A stretch of 53,203 nucleotides of DNA from Pseudomonadota bacterium. GTDB taxonomy: Bacteria; Pseudomonadota; Gammaproteobacteria; Burkholderiales; Burkholderiaceae_C. Below the pieces are notes generated by a model. It ran no database searches, was not told the DNA's origin, and was given only the letters and a program-made list of their open reading frames with translations. The stretch spans positions 1 to 53,203 of the forward strand of contig JAJZVU010000025.1 in the NCBI GenBank assembly GCA_021845505.1, read 5' to 3'. How positions within the stretch are numbered: the stretch's first letter is position 1; each line of letters starts with the position of its first letter. The translations under genes were made by a program, and so were the position numbers. Below, one piece after another: positions 9,456 through 21,612 of the stretch.

Positions 9456-10335
9456 CGGGATCTCCTCGGAAGTGGACTGCAAAGGGCGATTGTGCGGCCG
9501 GCGCGCGCCGCGCCGAGCCGAAATAGGCGGCCGGGGTCGTCCCCAGCGCCAGCCTGAACGCCTTGATGAAGGCGCTGACGCTGTCATAGCCCAGCGACAG
9601 CGCGACGTGCTTGACCGTCGACCCGGTGGCCAGCCACTCCAGCGCCTGGGTCAGCCTGGCCCACTGGCGCCACTGGCCGAAGCTCATGCCGGTCTCCTCG
9701 ACGAACTTGCGGCTCAGGCTGCGCGCGCTGATGTCGGCGAAACGCGCCCACTGCTCCAGGCGGCGGCCGCTGGCCGGGTTGGCCAGCAGCGCGCGGGCGA
9801 TCGCCAGCAGCCGTTCGTCGCGCGGCCACGGCAGGTGCGGCGACTGCGTGCCGGCCTGGGCGAGTTCGTCCAGCAGCACCTGCAGCAGGCGGCGCTGCGG
9901 CGGGGTCAACGCCGCGCCAGGGGGCCAGTCCAGCGTGCGCTGCATCAGCAGCGCGGCCAGCGCCCCGGCCTCGAACTGCGCCGGATGCGCCGGCAGCGCC
10001 GCGCACTGGCGCTCGGCCAGGAACAGCCCGACTCCGGCGGTCGGTCCGAAGGACTGCACCGAATGCACCTCGTGCGGCGGCAGCCAGCCGATGCTGCGGG
10101 GCCCGGCGATGATCCGCGCGCGCGCGGTCTCCACCGCCACCAGCCCCTCGCTGAGCAGGAACAGCACTCCACGCGGCAACTGGTGGTCGGCGTTGTCCAG
10201 CGGCGCGTCGTTGCGCACCCGCATCGCGATCAACTCGGCGCCCTCGGGGTCGTGGATCAGGCTGTGCAATCCGGCGGGGATTCCCATCGTGGGCAGGCGC
10301 GGCGCAAGTCGCGCGGTTTTTGGCAGCATTGGCAT
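9445..10335 (-). CDS. AraC-family transcriptional regulator
   Basis: About 296 residues with an N-terminal cupin-like ligand domain and a C-terminal AraC double helix-turn-helix (about residues 200-285), including SARSLSRKFVEETGMSFGQW and the second-helix ALSLGYDSVSAFIKAF. The start is uncertain: ATG at 10335 is used, but TTG at 10353 with GCGAGG just upstream, or ATG at 10329, are possible. It is divergent from the RND efflux operon (82 bases apart), the usual place for a local regulator, and overlaps metY downstream. Confidence 0.85.
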   Translation of the reverse strand: MPMLPKTARLAPRLPTMGIPAGLHSLIHDPEGAELIAMRVRNDAPLDNADHQLPRGVLFLLSEGLVAVETARARIIAGPRSIGWLPPHEVHSVQSFGPTAGVGLFLAERQCAALPAHPAQFEAGALAALLMQRTLDWPPGAALTPPQRRLLQVLLDELAQAGTQSPHLPWPRDERLLAIARALLANPASGRRLEQWARFADISARSLSRKFVEETGMSFGQWRQWARLTQALEWLATGSTVKHVALSLGYDSVSAFIKAFRLALGTTPAAYFGSARRAPAAQSPFAVHFRGDPDAL

Positions 10336-10416
10336 ATTACTTGGCCGAATCAAGCAACCTCGCCACAGGGCGAAACCCTACCATCCGGCATGGTCTCGTC
10401 TCCCCAGGAAGGTTTC

Positions 10417-11907
10417 ATGTTGCGCTGCCCCGCTCCCCCGCGTGCCGGCCTGTGCCTGCTGGCTGCCGCGCTGCTCGCCGGCTGCACCACCGTGGGTCCG
10501 GATTTCAAGCAGCCGGCGCCGCCAACGGTGGCGGGCTACACCGCAGGCAGCCTGCCCGCGCGGACCGCTTCGGCCCCCGGCACGCTGGGCGGACAGCAGC
10601 GCCTGGGCCAGGCGACCTCGGCGCCCACCGCCTGGTGGACCGCCTTCGGCTCGCCCGCGCTGGACTCGCTGGTGCAGCGGGCGCTGCAGGACAACCCCAG
10701 CCTGGACGCCGCGCGCGCCACCTTGCGCCAGGCGCAGCAGACCTACGCCGCGCAGGCCGGCTCGACGCTGTACCCGACGGTCAACGCCAAGCTCGGCGCC
10801 AGCCGCAACGGGGTCAACGGAGCCGCCCAGGGCACGGGCAACTCCCAGCGCATCTACAACCTGTACAACGCCGGCATCGCGGTCAATTACAACCTCGACC
10901 TGTTCGGCGGCAACCGGCGCGCGCTGGAGGCGCTGGCGGCGCAGGCCGACTACCAGGCCTACCAGCTCGCGGGGGCCCGGCTGAGCGTGGCCGGCAACGT
11001 GGTCACCACCGCGTTCGCGCAGGCGCAACTGGCGGCGCAGATCGCCGCCACCCAGGCCATCGCGAAGGCGCAGGCCGACGAACTCGACATCACCCGCCAG
11101 CGCGTGCGCATCGGCGCCGCTTCGCGGGTCGACGTGCTGAGCCTGCAGACCCAGTACGAGCAGACGCTGGCCAGCCTTCCGCCGCTGCGCAACAAGCTGC
11201 AGCAGGCCGACCACCTGCTGGCGGTGCTGGTCGGCCAGGCGCCCGGGCATGCGCGCCTGCCGCGTTTCGCGCTGGCCGACTTCCGCCTGCCGCCGCAGCT
11301 GCCGCTGGTCGTGCCCTCCGCACTGGTGCGCCAGCGCCCCGACGTGCAGGCCTCGACGGCGCTGCTGCACGCGGCCACCGCGCAATACGGGGTCGCGGTG
11401 TCCAACCTGTATCCGCAGATCAACCTCAGCGCCAGCCTGGGCACGCAGGCCCTGACCACCGGCGCGCTGTTCGGGCCCGGCAGCGCCATCTGGGCGCTCG
11501 CCGGCCAGCTGGCGCAACCCTTGTTCGACGCCGGGCTGCGGGGCGCCGAGAACGCCGCCGAGGCCAACCTGCAGGCGGCCGGCGCGAACTACCGCGAAAC
11601 CGTGCTGCAGGCCCTGCGCAATGTCGCCGACGCGCTGCGCCAGCTCGACAACGACGCGCAGACCCTGCGCGCGCAAGCCGCGGCCGACCAGGCGGCGCAG
11701 CAGTCGTTGCAGCTGGTGGAACAGCAATACCGCCTGGGCGCGGCCAGCTACCTGCAGTTGCTGAGCGCGCAGCAGCAGGCGCAAGGCGCGCGCATCGGCC
11801 TGCTGGCCGCGCAGGCGGCGCGGCTGGCCGACAGCGCCGCGCTGTACCAGGCGATGGGCGGCGGCGTGCTGGAGCGGCAGTCGGCGGGGGCCGCGACCGC
11901 ATCCTGA
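10417..11907 (+). CDS. outer-membrane efflux lipoprotein, NodT family
   Basis: A 496-residue TolC-like channel protein. It has a lipoprotein signal with lipobox LAGC (Cys23), the common VGPDF sequence just after it, and two tandem outer-membrane efflux repeats rich in coiled-coil (about residues 75-285 and 300-485). The ATG at 10417 follows AGGAAGG at good spacing; the same frame is open far upstream but only as antisense of the AraC gene. First gene of a three-gene efflux operon: channel, adaptor, pump. Confidence 0.92.
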   Translation: MLRCPAPPRAGLCLLAAALLAGCTTVGPDFKQPAPPTVAGYTAGSLPARTASAPGTLGGQQRLGQATSAPTAWWTAFGSPALDSLVQRALQDNPSLDAARATLRQAQQTYAAQAGSTLYPTVNAKLGASRNGVNGAAQGTGNSQRIYNLYNAGIAVNYNLDLFGGNRRALEALAAQADYQAYQLAGARLSVAGNVVTTAFAQAQLAAQIAATQAIAKAQADELDITRQRVRIGAASRVDVLSLQTQYEQTLASLPPLRNKLQQADHLLAVLVGQAPGHARLPRFALADFRLPPQLPLVVPSALVRQRPDVQASTALLHAATAQYGVAVSNLYPQINLSASLGTQALTTGALFGPGSAIWALAGQLAQPLFDAGLRGAENAAEANLQAAGANYRETVLQALRNVADALRQLDNDAQTLRAQAAADQAAQQSLQLVEQQYRLGAASYLQLLSAQQQAQGARIGLLAAQAARLADSAALYQAMGGGVLERQSAGAATAS

Positions 11908-12022
11908 ACTCCCGCGGGCCGCGACCCGGCCCGGGCGCGCGCCGCGCGCCCACGCAAGCACCAGACCTGCGCCGCCGACGCGGCGCGGAACCGAGGATTG
12001 GCATCACCGAACGAAAACGCAC

Positions 12023-13171
12023 ATGTCGACGACCGCACGCACCACCCTACGCATGATCATCATGCTTGTCATCGCGGCCGCCCTGATCGCGGCCGTGACC
12101 TGGTTCCATGTGTTCAAGGGCCGCATGATCGCCAAGTACATGAAGAGCATGTCCAGCCCGCCGCAGACGGTGTCGACGGCGGTGGCGCGGCTCGAGAGCT
12201 GGCAGCCGACGGTGCAGGCGCTGGGCACGCTGCGCGCCAGCCGGCAGGCCAGCCTGGGCGCGCCGGTCGGCGCCGTCGTGACCGCGATCCACTTCGATTC
12301 CGGCGAGCACGTGCGCGCCGGTCAGGACCTGGTCGAACTCGACCCGGCGCCGCTGCGCGCGCAACTGCGCCAGCTGCAGGCGCAGTTGCATCTGGCGCAG
12401 CTCAACCTGCGGCGCGATCGCGCGCAGCTGGCCGCGCACGCGGTGAGCCAGGCGGTGGTCGACACCGACCAGGCCACGGTGCAGAGCGACGAGGCGGGAA
12501 TCGCGGCGCAGCAGGCGCTGCTGGCCCAGCACATCATCTCCGCTCCCTTCGCGGGCCGGCTGGGGTTGCGCCAGGTCGACCTCGGCCAGTACCTGGCTCC
12601 CGGCGGCGTGGCGGTCACGCTGCAGCAGCTCAACCCGATGCTCATCGACTTCAACGTGCCGCAGGACCAGATCGACCTGATCCGCGTGGGCATGCGGGCC
12701 GACCTGCGCACCAGCGCGGTTCCCGGCAGGACCTTCGTCGGCAAGGTGACCGCGATCGAGCCGCAGGTCGACACCGCGACCCGCAACCTGACGGTGCGCG
12801 CGCAGGTGGGCAACCCCGGCGAAAAGCTGCTGCCGGGGGTGTTCGCCAGCGTGCAGCTGCAGCGCGGCGAACCCCGGCAGTACATCACGCTGCCCAACGC
12901 TGCGGTGGTCTACAACCCCTACGGCGACACGGTGTACCTGGTGAAGGACGAAGGCAAGGGCCCCGACGGCAAGCCGCGGCTGGTCGCCGAGCAGCGCTTC
13001 ATCACCGCCGGTCCGCAGCGCGGCGACCAGGTGGCGGTGCTCAAGGGCCTGAAGGCCGGCGAGACCGTGGTCACCTCGGGGCAGCTCAAGTTGCGCAACG
13101 GCACGCCGCTGCTGATCAACAACAGCGTCAAGCCCAGCGACAGTCCGGACCCGACGGTCCCCGACTCCTGA
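12023..13171 (+). CDS. RND efflux periplasmic adaptor (membrane fusion protein)
   Basis: A 382-residue HlyD/AcrA-type adaptor with one N-terminal membrane anchor (about residues 10-28) and no lipobox. The order is lipoyl half-motif, alpha-hairpin (about 100-165, Gln/Leu-rich coiled coil), second lipoyl half (SAPFAGRLGLRQVDLGQY), beta-barrel and membrane-proximal domain. It joins the RND pump to the outer channel. The 115-base gap to the channel gene shows no separate promoter that I can support. The substrate cannot be inferred. Confidence 0.92.
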   Translation: MSTTARTTLRMIIMLVIAAALIAAVTWFHVFKGRMIAKYMKSMSSPPQTVSTAVARLESWQPTVQALGTLRASRQASLGAPVGAVVTAIHFDSGEHVRAGQDLVELDPAPLRAQLRQLQAQLHLAQLNLRRDRAQLAAHAVSQAVVDTDQATVQSDEAGIAAQQALLAQHIISAPFAGRLGLRQVDLGQYLAPGGVAVTLQQLNPMLIDFNVPQDQIDLIRVGMRADLRTSAVPGRTFVGKVTAIEPQVDTATRNLTVRAQVGNPGEKLLPGVFASVQLQRGEPRQYITLPNAAVVYNPYGDTVYLVKDEGKGPDGKPRLVAEQRFITAGPQRGDQVAVLKGLKAGETVVTSGQLKLRNGTPLLINNSVKPSDSPDPTVPDS

Positions 13172-13196
13172 TCCGCCCCAGATCCGACACACGCGC

Positions 13197-16100
13197 ATGA
13201 ACAAGAAATTCACCGACCTATTCATCGAGCGCCCGGTGCTGGCCACCGTGGTCGCGCTGGTGATCCTGGTGCTCGGGCTGCGCTCGGCCGGACTGCTTCC
13301 GGTGCTGCAGTATCCCTTCACCGAGAACGCCGTGGTCACCGTGACCACCAGCTACCCGGGCGCCTCCGCGTCGACCGTGGCCTCGTTCATCACGACGCCG
13401 CTGGAGAACTCCATCGCGCAGGCCAACGGCATCGACTACATGACCTCCACCAGCGTGCAGGGGGTCAGCACCATCACGATCAACCTGATCCTCAACTACG
13501 ACCCCGACAAGGCGCTGACCGAGATCAGCACCAAGGTCAACGCGGTGGTCAACCAGCTGCCGGCGGATTCGCAGAAGCCCACGCTGACGGTGGCGATCGG
13601 GCAGACCATCGACGCCATGTACATCGGCTTCTACAGCGATGTGCTCAAGCCGAACCAGATCACCGACTACCTGACACGTTCGGTGCAGCCCAAGCTGCAG
13701 GCCATCAAGGGCGTGCAGACCGCCGAGTTCATCGGCGCGAAGAACTTCGCGCTGCGCGCCTGGCTCGATCCGCGCAAGCTGGCCGCCTACGGCCTGACCG
13801 CCGCCGACGTGTACAGCGCGCTGGCCGCCAACAACTACATCACCGCGGCCGGCCACACCAAGGGCCAGATGGTGCAGATCAACCTGGCGGCCAACACCGA
13901 CCTGAAGTCGCTGGACGCCTTCCGCAACCTGATCGTCAAGTCGGTCAACGGGCGCGTGGTGCGGCTGGACGACGTGGCGCGGGTCACGCTGGGCTCGGAC
14001 GACTACGAGACCAACGTCGCCTTCGACGGCAAGTCCTCGGTGTTCATCGGCATCCAGGTCGCCCCCAGCGCCAACCTGCTCAACGTGGTCAAGCGGGTGC
14101 GCGCCGCGTTCCCGGGAATCCAGGCGCAGCTGCCGCAGGGCATGACCGGACGCATCGTCTACGACTCCACCAAGTTCGTCGACGCGTCGATCAACGACGT
14201 CATCCAGACCCTGGTCGAGGCGGTGCTGATCGTCGCCGCGGTGGTGTTCGTCTTCCTCGGCTCGTTGCGTTCGGTGGTGATTCCGCTGGTGGCCATCCCG
14301 CTGTCGATCATCGGCACCTTCACGGTGATGTTCGCGCTCGGCTACTCGATCAACCTGCTGACCCTGCTGGCCATCGTGCTGGCGATCGGGCTGGTGGTCG
14401 ACGACGCCATCATCATCGTCGAGAACGTCAGCCGCCACCTCGAGGAGGGCATGGCGCGCAAGGACGCGGCGATCCGCGCCGCGCGCGAACTGGCGACCCC
14501 GATCATCGCGATGGCCGTGGTGCTGGTCGCGGTGTACGTGCCGATCGGCTTCATGAGCGGCCTGACCGGGGCGCTGTTCACCGAGTTCGCCTTCACGCTG
14601 GTCGGCACGGTGGTGATCTCGGCCATCCTCGCGCTGACCCTGTCGCCGATGATGTGCTCGCGGCTGCTCAAGGCGCCCGACCCGCAGAGCCGCGGCTGGC
14701 AGGACCGGCTGGTGCTGTTCCTCGACCGGGCGTTCGAGCGGCTGCACGGGCGCTATGAGCGCATGCTGCACGGCTCGCTGAACTACCTCCCGGTGACCGC
14801 TGTGATGGGGGTGATCGTGCTCGGCTCGATCTACTTCCTCTACACCTCGTCGACCTCGGAGCTGGCGCCCCAGGAAGACCAGGGGGTGCTGATCACCCTG
14901 GCCTTCACCAACCCGACGGCCACGCTGGAGCAGCGCGCCCAGGTGGTGCACCAGGTCTACGACGTGTTCAAGAGCTTCCGCCAGACCGACCACGTGTTCC
15001 AGATCAACTCGCCGACCCAGGTCATCGGCGGCATGGTGCTCAAGCCCTGGAACGAGCGCAAGGCCACGACCAACCAGCTGCAGCCGGTGCTGCAGCGCAA
15101 GCTCAGCCATATCGCCGGCGGTCAGATCGCGGTGTTCCAGCCGCCTTCGCTGCCGGGCGCGCGCGGACTGCCGGTGCAGTTCGTGCTGACCACCACCGAT
15201 CCGGTGGACAGGCTGTACACCGTGTCCCAGCAGTTCCTGCACGCAGCGCTGAAGACCGGGGACTTCGCCTTCATGCAGAGCGACCTGCGGGTCGACCTGC
15301 CGCAGACCACGCTGGTCGTCGACCGCAACATGGCGGCCCAGCTCGGCCTGACGATGCAGCAGATCGGCTCGTCGATCTCGGCCATGATGGGCGGCGGCTA
15401 CGTCAACTTCTTCAACCTCGACGGCCGTTCGTACAAGGTGATCCCGCAGGTGCAGCGGCGCTTCCGCCTGACCACCTCGCAACTGCTGGACTACTACATC
15501 CGCACCGCAAGCGGCCAGATGGTCCCGCTGTCCACCGTCGTCAGCCTGAAGAACACGGTGCAGCCCGAGACCATCAACCACTTCCAGCAGGCCAACTCGG
15601 CGACCATGAACGCGGTGCCCATCCCCGGCGTGTCGCAGGGCAAGGCGCTGGCCGACCTGAAGGCGCTGGCCGAGCGCACGCTGCCGTCGGGCTACAGCTT
15701 CGACTACTCCGGGCCGTCGCGCCAGTACATCCAGGAGTCCGGCGGGCTGCTGCTGACCTTCGGCTTCGCGCTGGTGATCATCTTCCTGGCGCTGGCGGCG
15801 CAGTTCGAGAGCTTCCGCGACCCCATCATCATCCTGGTATCGGTGCCGATGGCGATCTCCGGGGCGTTGCTGTTCATCAACCTGGGGATCGGCGGCGCGA
15901 CCCTGAACGTCTACAGCGAGGTCGGGCTGGTGACCCTGATCGGGCTGATTTCCAAGCACGGCATCCTGATCGTGGAGTTCGCCAACAACCTGCAGCGCGA
16001 GGGCCGCAGCAAGCGCGACGCCATCGAGCATGCCGCCGGCATGCGGCTGCGCCCGATCCTCATGACCACCGCGGCGATGGTGCTCGGGGTGATCCCGCTG

Positions 16101-16316
16101 ATCACCGCCACCGGCGCGGGCGCCGAGAGCCGGTTCAACATGGGGCTGGTGATCGCCTCCGGGCTGGCCATCGGCACCATGTTCACCCTGTTCGTCGTGC
16201 CGGCCGTGTACATGATGCTGGCGGCCGACCACAGCCACGAGGCGCGCGCCCAGGCGCTGCGCGACGCCGAGGCCGCCGAGGCGGCGATGCACCACGCCTC
16301 GCGCGACGGCGCCTGA
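13197..16316 (+). CDS. RND multidrug efflux pump, HAE-1 family
   Basis: A 1039-residue inner-membrane proton/drug antiporter of the AcrB/MexF type, of usual length, with 12 membrane segments and two large periplasmic loops. The proton-relay acidic pair in TM4 is at Asp402-Asp403 (GLVVDDAIII). The cytoplasmic end is Ala/Glu-rich. It starts 26 bases after the adaptor gene and ends before a strong terminator. The divergent AraC-type protein probably controls the operon. Drug or solvent export is inferred from family; metal RND pumps (CzcA) have different TM4 signatures. Confidence 0.94.
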   Translation: MNKKFTDLFIERPVLATVVALVILVLGLRSAGLLPVLQYPFTENAVVTVTTSYPGASASTVASFITTPLENSIAQANGIDYMTSTSVQGVSTITINLILNYDPDKALTEISTKVNAVVNQLPADSQKPTLTVAIGQTIDAMYIGFYSDVLKPNQITDYLTRSVQPKLQAIKGVQTAEFIGAKNFALRAWLDPRKLAAYGLTAADVYSALAANNYITAAGHTKGQMVQINLAANTDLKSLDAFRNLIVKSVNGRVVRLDDVARVTLGSDDYETNVAFDGKSSVFIGIQVAPSANLLNVVKRVRAAFPGIQAQLPQGMTGRIVYDSTKFVDASINDVIQTLVEAVLIVAAVVFVFLGSLRSVVIPLVAIPLSIIGTFTVMFALGYSINLLTLLAIVLAIGLVVDDAIIIVENVSRHLEEGMARKDAAIRAARELATPIIAMAVVLVAVYVPIGFMSGLTGALFTEFAFTLVGTVVISAILALTLSPMMCSRLLKAPDPQSRGWQDRLVLFLDRAFERLHGRYERMLHGSLNYLPVTAVMGVIVLGSIYFLYTSSTSELAPQEDQGVLITLAFTNPTATLEQRAQVVHQVYDVFKSFRQTDHVFQINSPTQVIGGMVLKPWNERKATTNQLQPVLQRKLSHIAGGQIAVFQPPSLPGARGLPVQFVLTTTDPVDRLYTVSQQFLHAALKTGDFAFMQSDLRVDLPQTTLVVDRNMAAQLGLTMQQIGSSISAMMGGGYVNFFNLDGRSYKVIPQVQRRFRLTTSQLLDYYIRTASGQMVPLSTVVSLKNTVQPETINHFQQANSATMNAVPIPGVSQGKALADLKALAERTLPSGYSFDYSGPSRQYIQESGGLLLTFGFALVIIFLALAAQFESFRDPIIILVSVPMAISGALLFINLGIGGATLNVYSEVGLVTLIGLISKHGILIVEFANNLQREGRSKRDAIEHAAGMRLRPILMTTAAMVLGVIPLITATGAGAESRFNMGLVIASGLAIGTMFTLFVVPAVYMMLAADHSHEARAQALRDAEAAEAAMHHASRDGA

Positions 16317-16337
16317 GCGCGCCGCCGCAGCGGGCAG

Positions 16338-16363
16338 GGGCGGCCGCGAGGCCGCCCTTTTTT
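16338..16363 (+). terminator. Rho-independent terminator after the RND operon
   Basis: GGGCGGCC (16338-16345) and GGCCGCCC (16350-16357) form an eight-pair stem with a GCGA loop, followed by six T residues (16358-16363). It lies between the convergent pump and metH2 genes. Confidence 0.9.
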
Positions 16364-16382
16364 CGTCCGGCAGGCGCCGGCC

Positions 16383-19133
<2,751 letters not shown>

Positions 19134-19285
19134 GGATCGGCGGGCGGCGGCGCCGGCAGGCGGCGCGCCGCGGGGTGGGATGAAGACAGGAGCGGGCGCG
19201 CCGGCGACGGTCGCGGCGAGCAAACGCGTCGCATCCCCTGCGGGGTGCGACAATCCGGCCTGACACCGATTCTAGGCAAGCCCAG

Positions 19286-19882
19286 ATGTCACTGTTCAGC
19301 CGTTTGCGCCCCCGCCGCCCTGCGCCCGGGGTGGCCGAGTGGATGCCGCGCATCGTCGATGCCCTGCTGCAGATGCCCACCTGGGTGGCGCTGTCGCGTG
19401 GCGAGGCGCTGGCGGTCGCGCAGCGCATGCAGGTGCGCAGCATGCCGGCCGGGACCGCGTTCATCCGCCAGGGCGACCCGTCTCCCGGCAGCGGCATGAT
19501 GCTGCTGCTCGACGGCGAGGTGGCCATCGAGAAGCAGGGCAACGGCCCGCAGGGCGACGGCCTCGTGGTGTCGCTGGCGCGTCCGGGAGCGCTGCTGGGG
19601 GAGATGGGCATCCTCAACGATGCGCCGCGCTCGGCCAGTTGCGTGGCCAGCACCGACGTGGTGCTGGCGCTGCTCAGCAGCCAGGCGCTGAAGGATCTGG
19701 TCGAGCAGTCGCCGCGCGCCGCCGCCAAGCTGGCGCTGGGCGTGGCGTCGCGCCTGGCCGAGCAGCTGCGGTCGACCTCCAACAAGCTGTCCACGCTGTC
19801 GCAGGTCACCGCGGCGATGCATCCCACGCTGGACGCCGCGTCGCTGACCGGCGCCGCGCGGCGCCCGCAGCGCCCGCTGTGA
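19286..19882 (+). CDS. stand-alone cyclic nucleotide-binding domain protein
   Basis: A 198-residue soluble protein with one cNMP-binding (Crp-like) jelly roll at about residues 45-165. The phosphate-binding cassette is recognisable in GEMGILNDAPRSAS (Gly-Glu followed by Arg-Ser-Ala). There is no helix-turn-helix or catalytic domain after it, so it is not a Crp/Fnr regulator. It sits alone on the plus strand between two minus-strand metH parts. Function unknown; it may sense cAMP or cGMP through a partner protein. Confidence 0.8.
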   Translation: MSLFSRLRPRRPAPGVAEWMPRIVDALLQMPTWVALSRGEALAVAQRMQVRSMPAGTAFIRQGDPSPGSGMMLLLDGEVAIEKQGNGPQGDGLVVSLARPGALLGEMGILNDAPRSASCVASTDVVLALLSSQALKDLVEQSPRAAAKLALGVASRLAEQLRSTSNKLSTLSQVTAAMHPTLDAASLTGAARRPQRPL

Positions 19883-19903
19883 AGCCGCGCCGCGCGCCGG
19901 CCG

Positions 19904-20347
19904 TCAGTCGTCGCGCCGCAGCGCCAGTCGCTCGCCCTGGCCGAGCGACTGCGGATCGCTGAGCTCGATCGCGATCTGGGTGCACACCACCCGGCACAGT
20001 TGCATCGCCTGCTGGTTCAGCACCCGGTACTGGATGCTGTTGCCGACGCGGCGGCGCGAGACGATTCCGGCCAGGTACAGCACCTTCAGGTGCTGCGACA
20101 CGTTGGGCTGGGTCGAGCGCACGTCGGCGACGATCTCGTTGACGCCCTTTTCCTTGTCGCAGATCGACTGCAGGATGCGCAGGCGCAGCGGCGTGGCCAG
20201 CACCCCGAACAGTTCCGCGGCGGCCGCGAACACCCGCTCGGCCTCGCCTGCCAGCGCGCCCTGGCCATCCAGCAGCGCGGCGCCGCGCACGGCGGGAGAG
20301 GCGAGGGCATCGGCCTGGACCGACTGCCGGCTATTGGCTTGCGGCAT
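19904..20347 (-). CDS. ArsR-family regulator overlapping metH1
   Basis: A 147-residue winged-helix protein (ArsR/SmtB fold at about residues 40-115) with LRLRILQSI, the recognition helix around STQPNVSQHLKVLYLAGIV, and the wing RRRVGNSIQYRV. It starts 17 bases inside the end of metH1 and so is translated from the same transcript. ArsR-type proteins beside metH usually respond to methionine-cycle metabolites or redox state, but this is inference. It converges with the cNMP-binding gene. Confidence 0.85.
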   Translation of the reverse strand: MPQANSRQSVQADALASPAVRGAALLDGQGALAGEAERVFAAAAELFGVLATPLRLRILQSICDKEKGVNEIVADVRSTQPNVSQHLKVLYLAGIVSRRRVGNSIQYRVLNQQAMQLCRVVCTQIAIELSDPQSLGQGERLALRRDD

Positions 20348-21401
20348 AGAAGACTCCTGGGCGCGCCAGCGCGCGCGGGGGTTGGTCGCGCACGGCACGG
20401 TCGATCGCGGCGATGTGTTCGGGGGTGGTGCCACAACAGCCGCCGACGAGGTTGACCAGCCCTTCGGCGGCGAATTCGTGCAGCAGCCTGGACGTGACCT
20501 CGGGGGTTTCGTCGAAACCGGTGTCGCTCATCGGGTTGGGAAGCCCGGCGTTGGGGTAGCAGCTGATGTAGGTATCGTCAGCCACGCGCGCCAGTTCCTG
20601 CAGGTACGGACGCATGAGCGCGGCCCCGAGCGCACAGTTCAGCCCCACCGCCAGCGGCCGCGCGTGGCGCACGCTGGCCCAGAACGCCGGCACCGTCTGC
20701 CCCGACAGGATGCGCCCCGAGGCGTCGGTGACGGTTCCGCTGATGATCAGCGGCAGGCGCTCGCCGCTGGCCTCGAACCATTCGTCGATGGCGAACAGCG
20801 CGGCCTTGGCGTTCAGGGTGTCGAAAATGGTTTCCACCAGGAACAGGTCGACCCCGCCTTCGCCGAGCGCGCGCACCTGCTCGAAATACGCGCTGCGCAA
20901 CTGCTCGAAATCGACGTTGCGCGCGCCCGGATCGTTGACGTCCGGGCTGATGCTGGCGGTCCTGGGAGTGGGGCCGATCGCTCCCGCGACGAAGCGCGGC
21001 CGCTCGGCGGTGGAGCGGCTGCGCGCGCTGTCCAGCGCCAGCTTGGCCGAGGCGCGGTTCATTTCGTCGGCCAGTTCGGCCATCGCGTAGTCCTGCTGGG
21101 CGATGCGCGTCGCGCCGAAGGTGTTGGTCTCGATGATGTCGGCGCCGGCGTCCAGGTAGCTGTCGTGGATGTCGCGGATCAACTGCGCCTGGGTCAGGCT
21201 GAGCAGGTCGTTGTTGCCCTTCAGGTCATGCCCCCAATGCTCGAACCGGCTGCCGCGATATTGCGCCTCGCTGAGCCGCAGGCGCTGGATCATCGTCCCC
21301 ATCGCGCCGTCGAGGACCACGACCCGCTTTTGGAGCAATTGCGGCAATTGCGTGGCGCGCGTATAGATCTGGCGGCCGTCTGTCCAAGTTGACTTGCGCA
21401 T
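20331..21401 (-). CDS. homocysteine S-methyltransferase domain of methionine synthase (MetH1)
   Basis: A 356-residue protein equal to the N-terminal domain of MetH. It has [11 protein letters not shown] near residue 29 and the zinc ligands in GLNCALG and [12 protein letters not shown]. Alone it transfers a methyl group to homocysteine only with a methylcobalamin donor, here supplied by MetH2. An in-frame TAG lies four codons upstream of the ATG at 21401, so this is the earliest possible start. No ribosome-binding site is seen, and a -10-like TAGAAT ends seven bases before the ATG. The arsR gene overlaps its 3' end. Confidence 0.92.
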   Translation of the reverse strand: MRKSTWTDGRQIYTRATQLPQLLQKRVVVLDGAMGTMIQRLRLSEAQYRGSRFEHWGHDLKGNNDLLSLTQAQLIRDIHDSYLDAGADIIETNTFGATRIAQQDYAMAELADEMNRASAKLALDSARSRSTAERPRFVAGAIGPTPRTASISPDVNDPGARNVDFEQLRSAYFEQVRALGEGGVDLFLVETIFDTLNAKAALFAIDEWFEASGERLPLIISGTVTDASGRILSGQTVPAFWASVRHARPLAVGLNCALGAALMRPYLQELARVADDTYISCYPNAGLPNPMSDTGFDETPEVTSRLLHEFAAEGLVNLVGGCCGTTPEHIAAIDRAVRDQPPRALARPGVFYAASQ

Positions 21402-21408
21402 GTGCGGA

Positions 21409-21414
21409 TTCTAA
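21409..21414 (-). promoter_or_regulatory. putative -10 element directly before metH1
   Basis: TAGAAT on the minus strand, seven bases before the metH1 ATG, would put the start site at or next to the A of the start codon. The -35 region is poor. This would give a leaderless message. Confidence 0.35.
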
Positions 21415-21612
21415 TTGCGCCCCTGCCCACGCTGCCGGCCCGGGCTTGCGCCCCCCGATAGCATGGTCCCGCCGACGTCGCCGTTGCGCGCCCCACCGGG
21501 CCCGCGGCGGCGGCGCGGCAGGCCCGGCCGAGCCGCGGAAGACCCCGCGGCCGCAGCTGCCCGCGCCGCTGCCCTGCCGGCCGTTCACTCCCCACCCCAG
21601 GAGGACCTGGCA

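Noticed and set aside
13218..16295. Open frame of 1025 codons on the minus strand
   Set aside because: Shadow of the RND pump gene; its His/Gln/Arg/Asp-rich translation is typical of an antisense frame.
21402..21612. Cobalamin, SAM or SAH riboswitch before metH1
   Set aside because: No B12 box and no SAH-riboswitch core was found, and the likely start site leaves no room for a leader.
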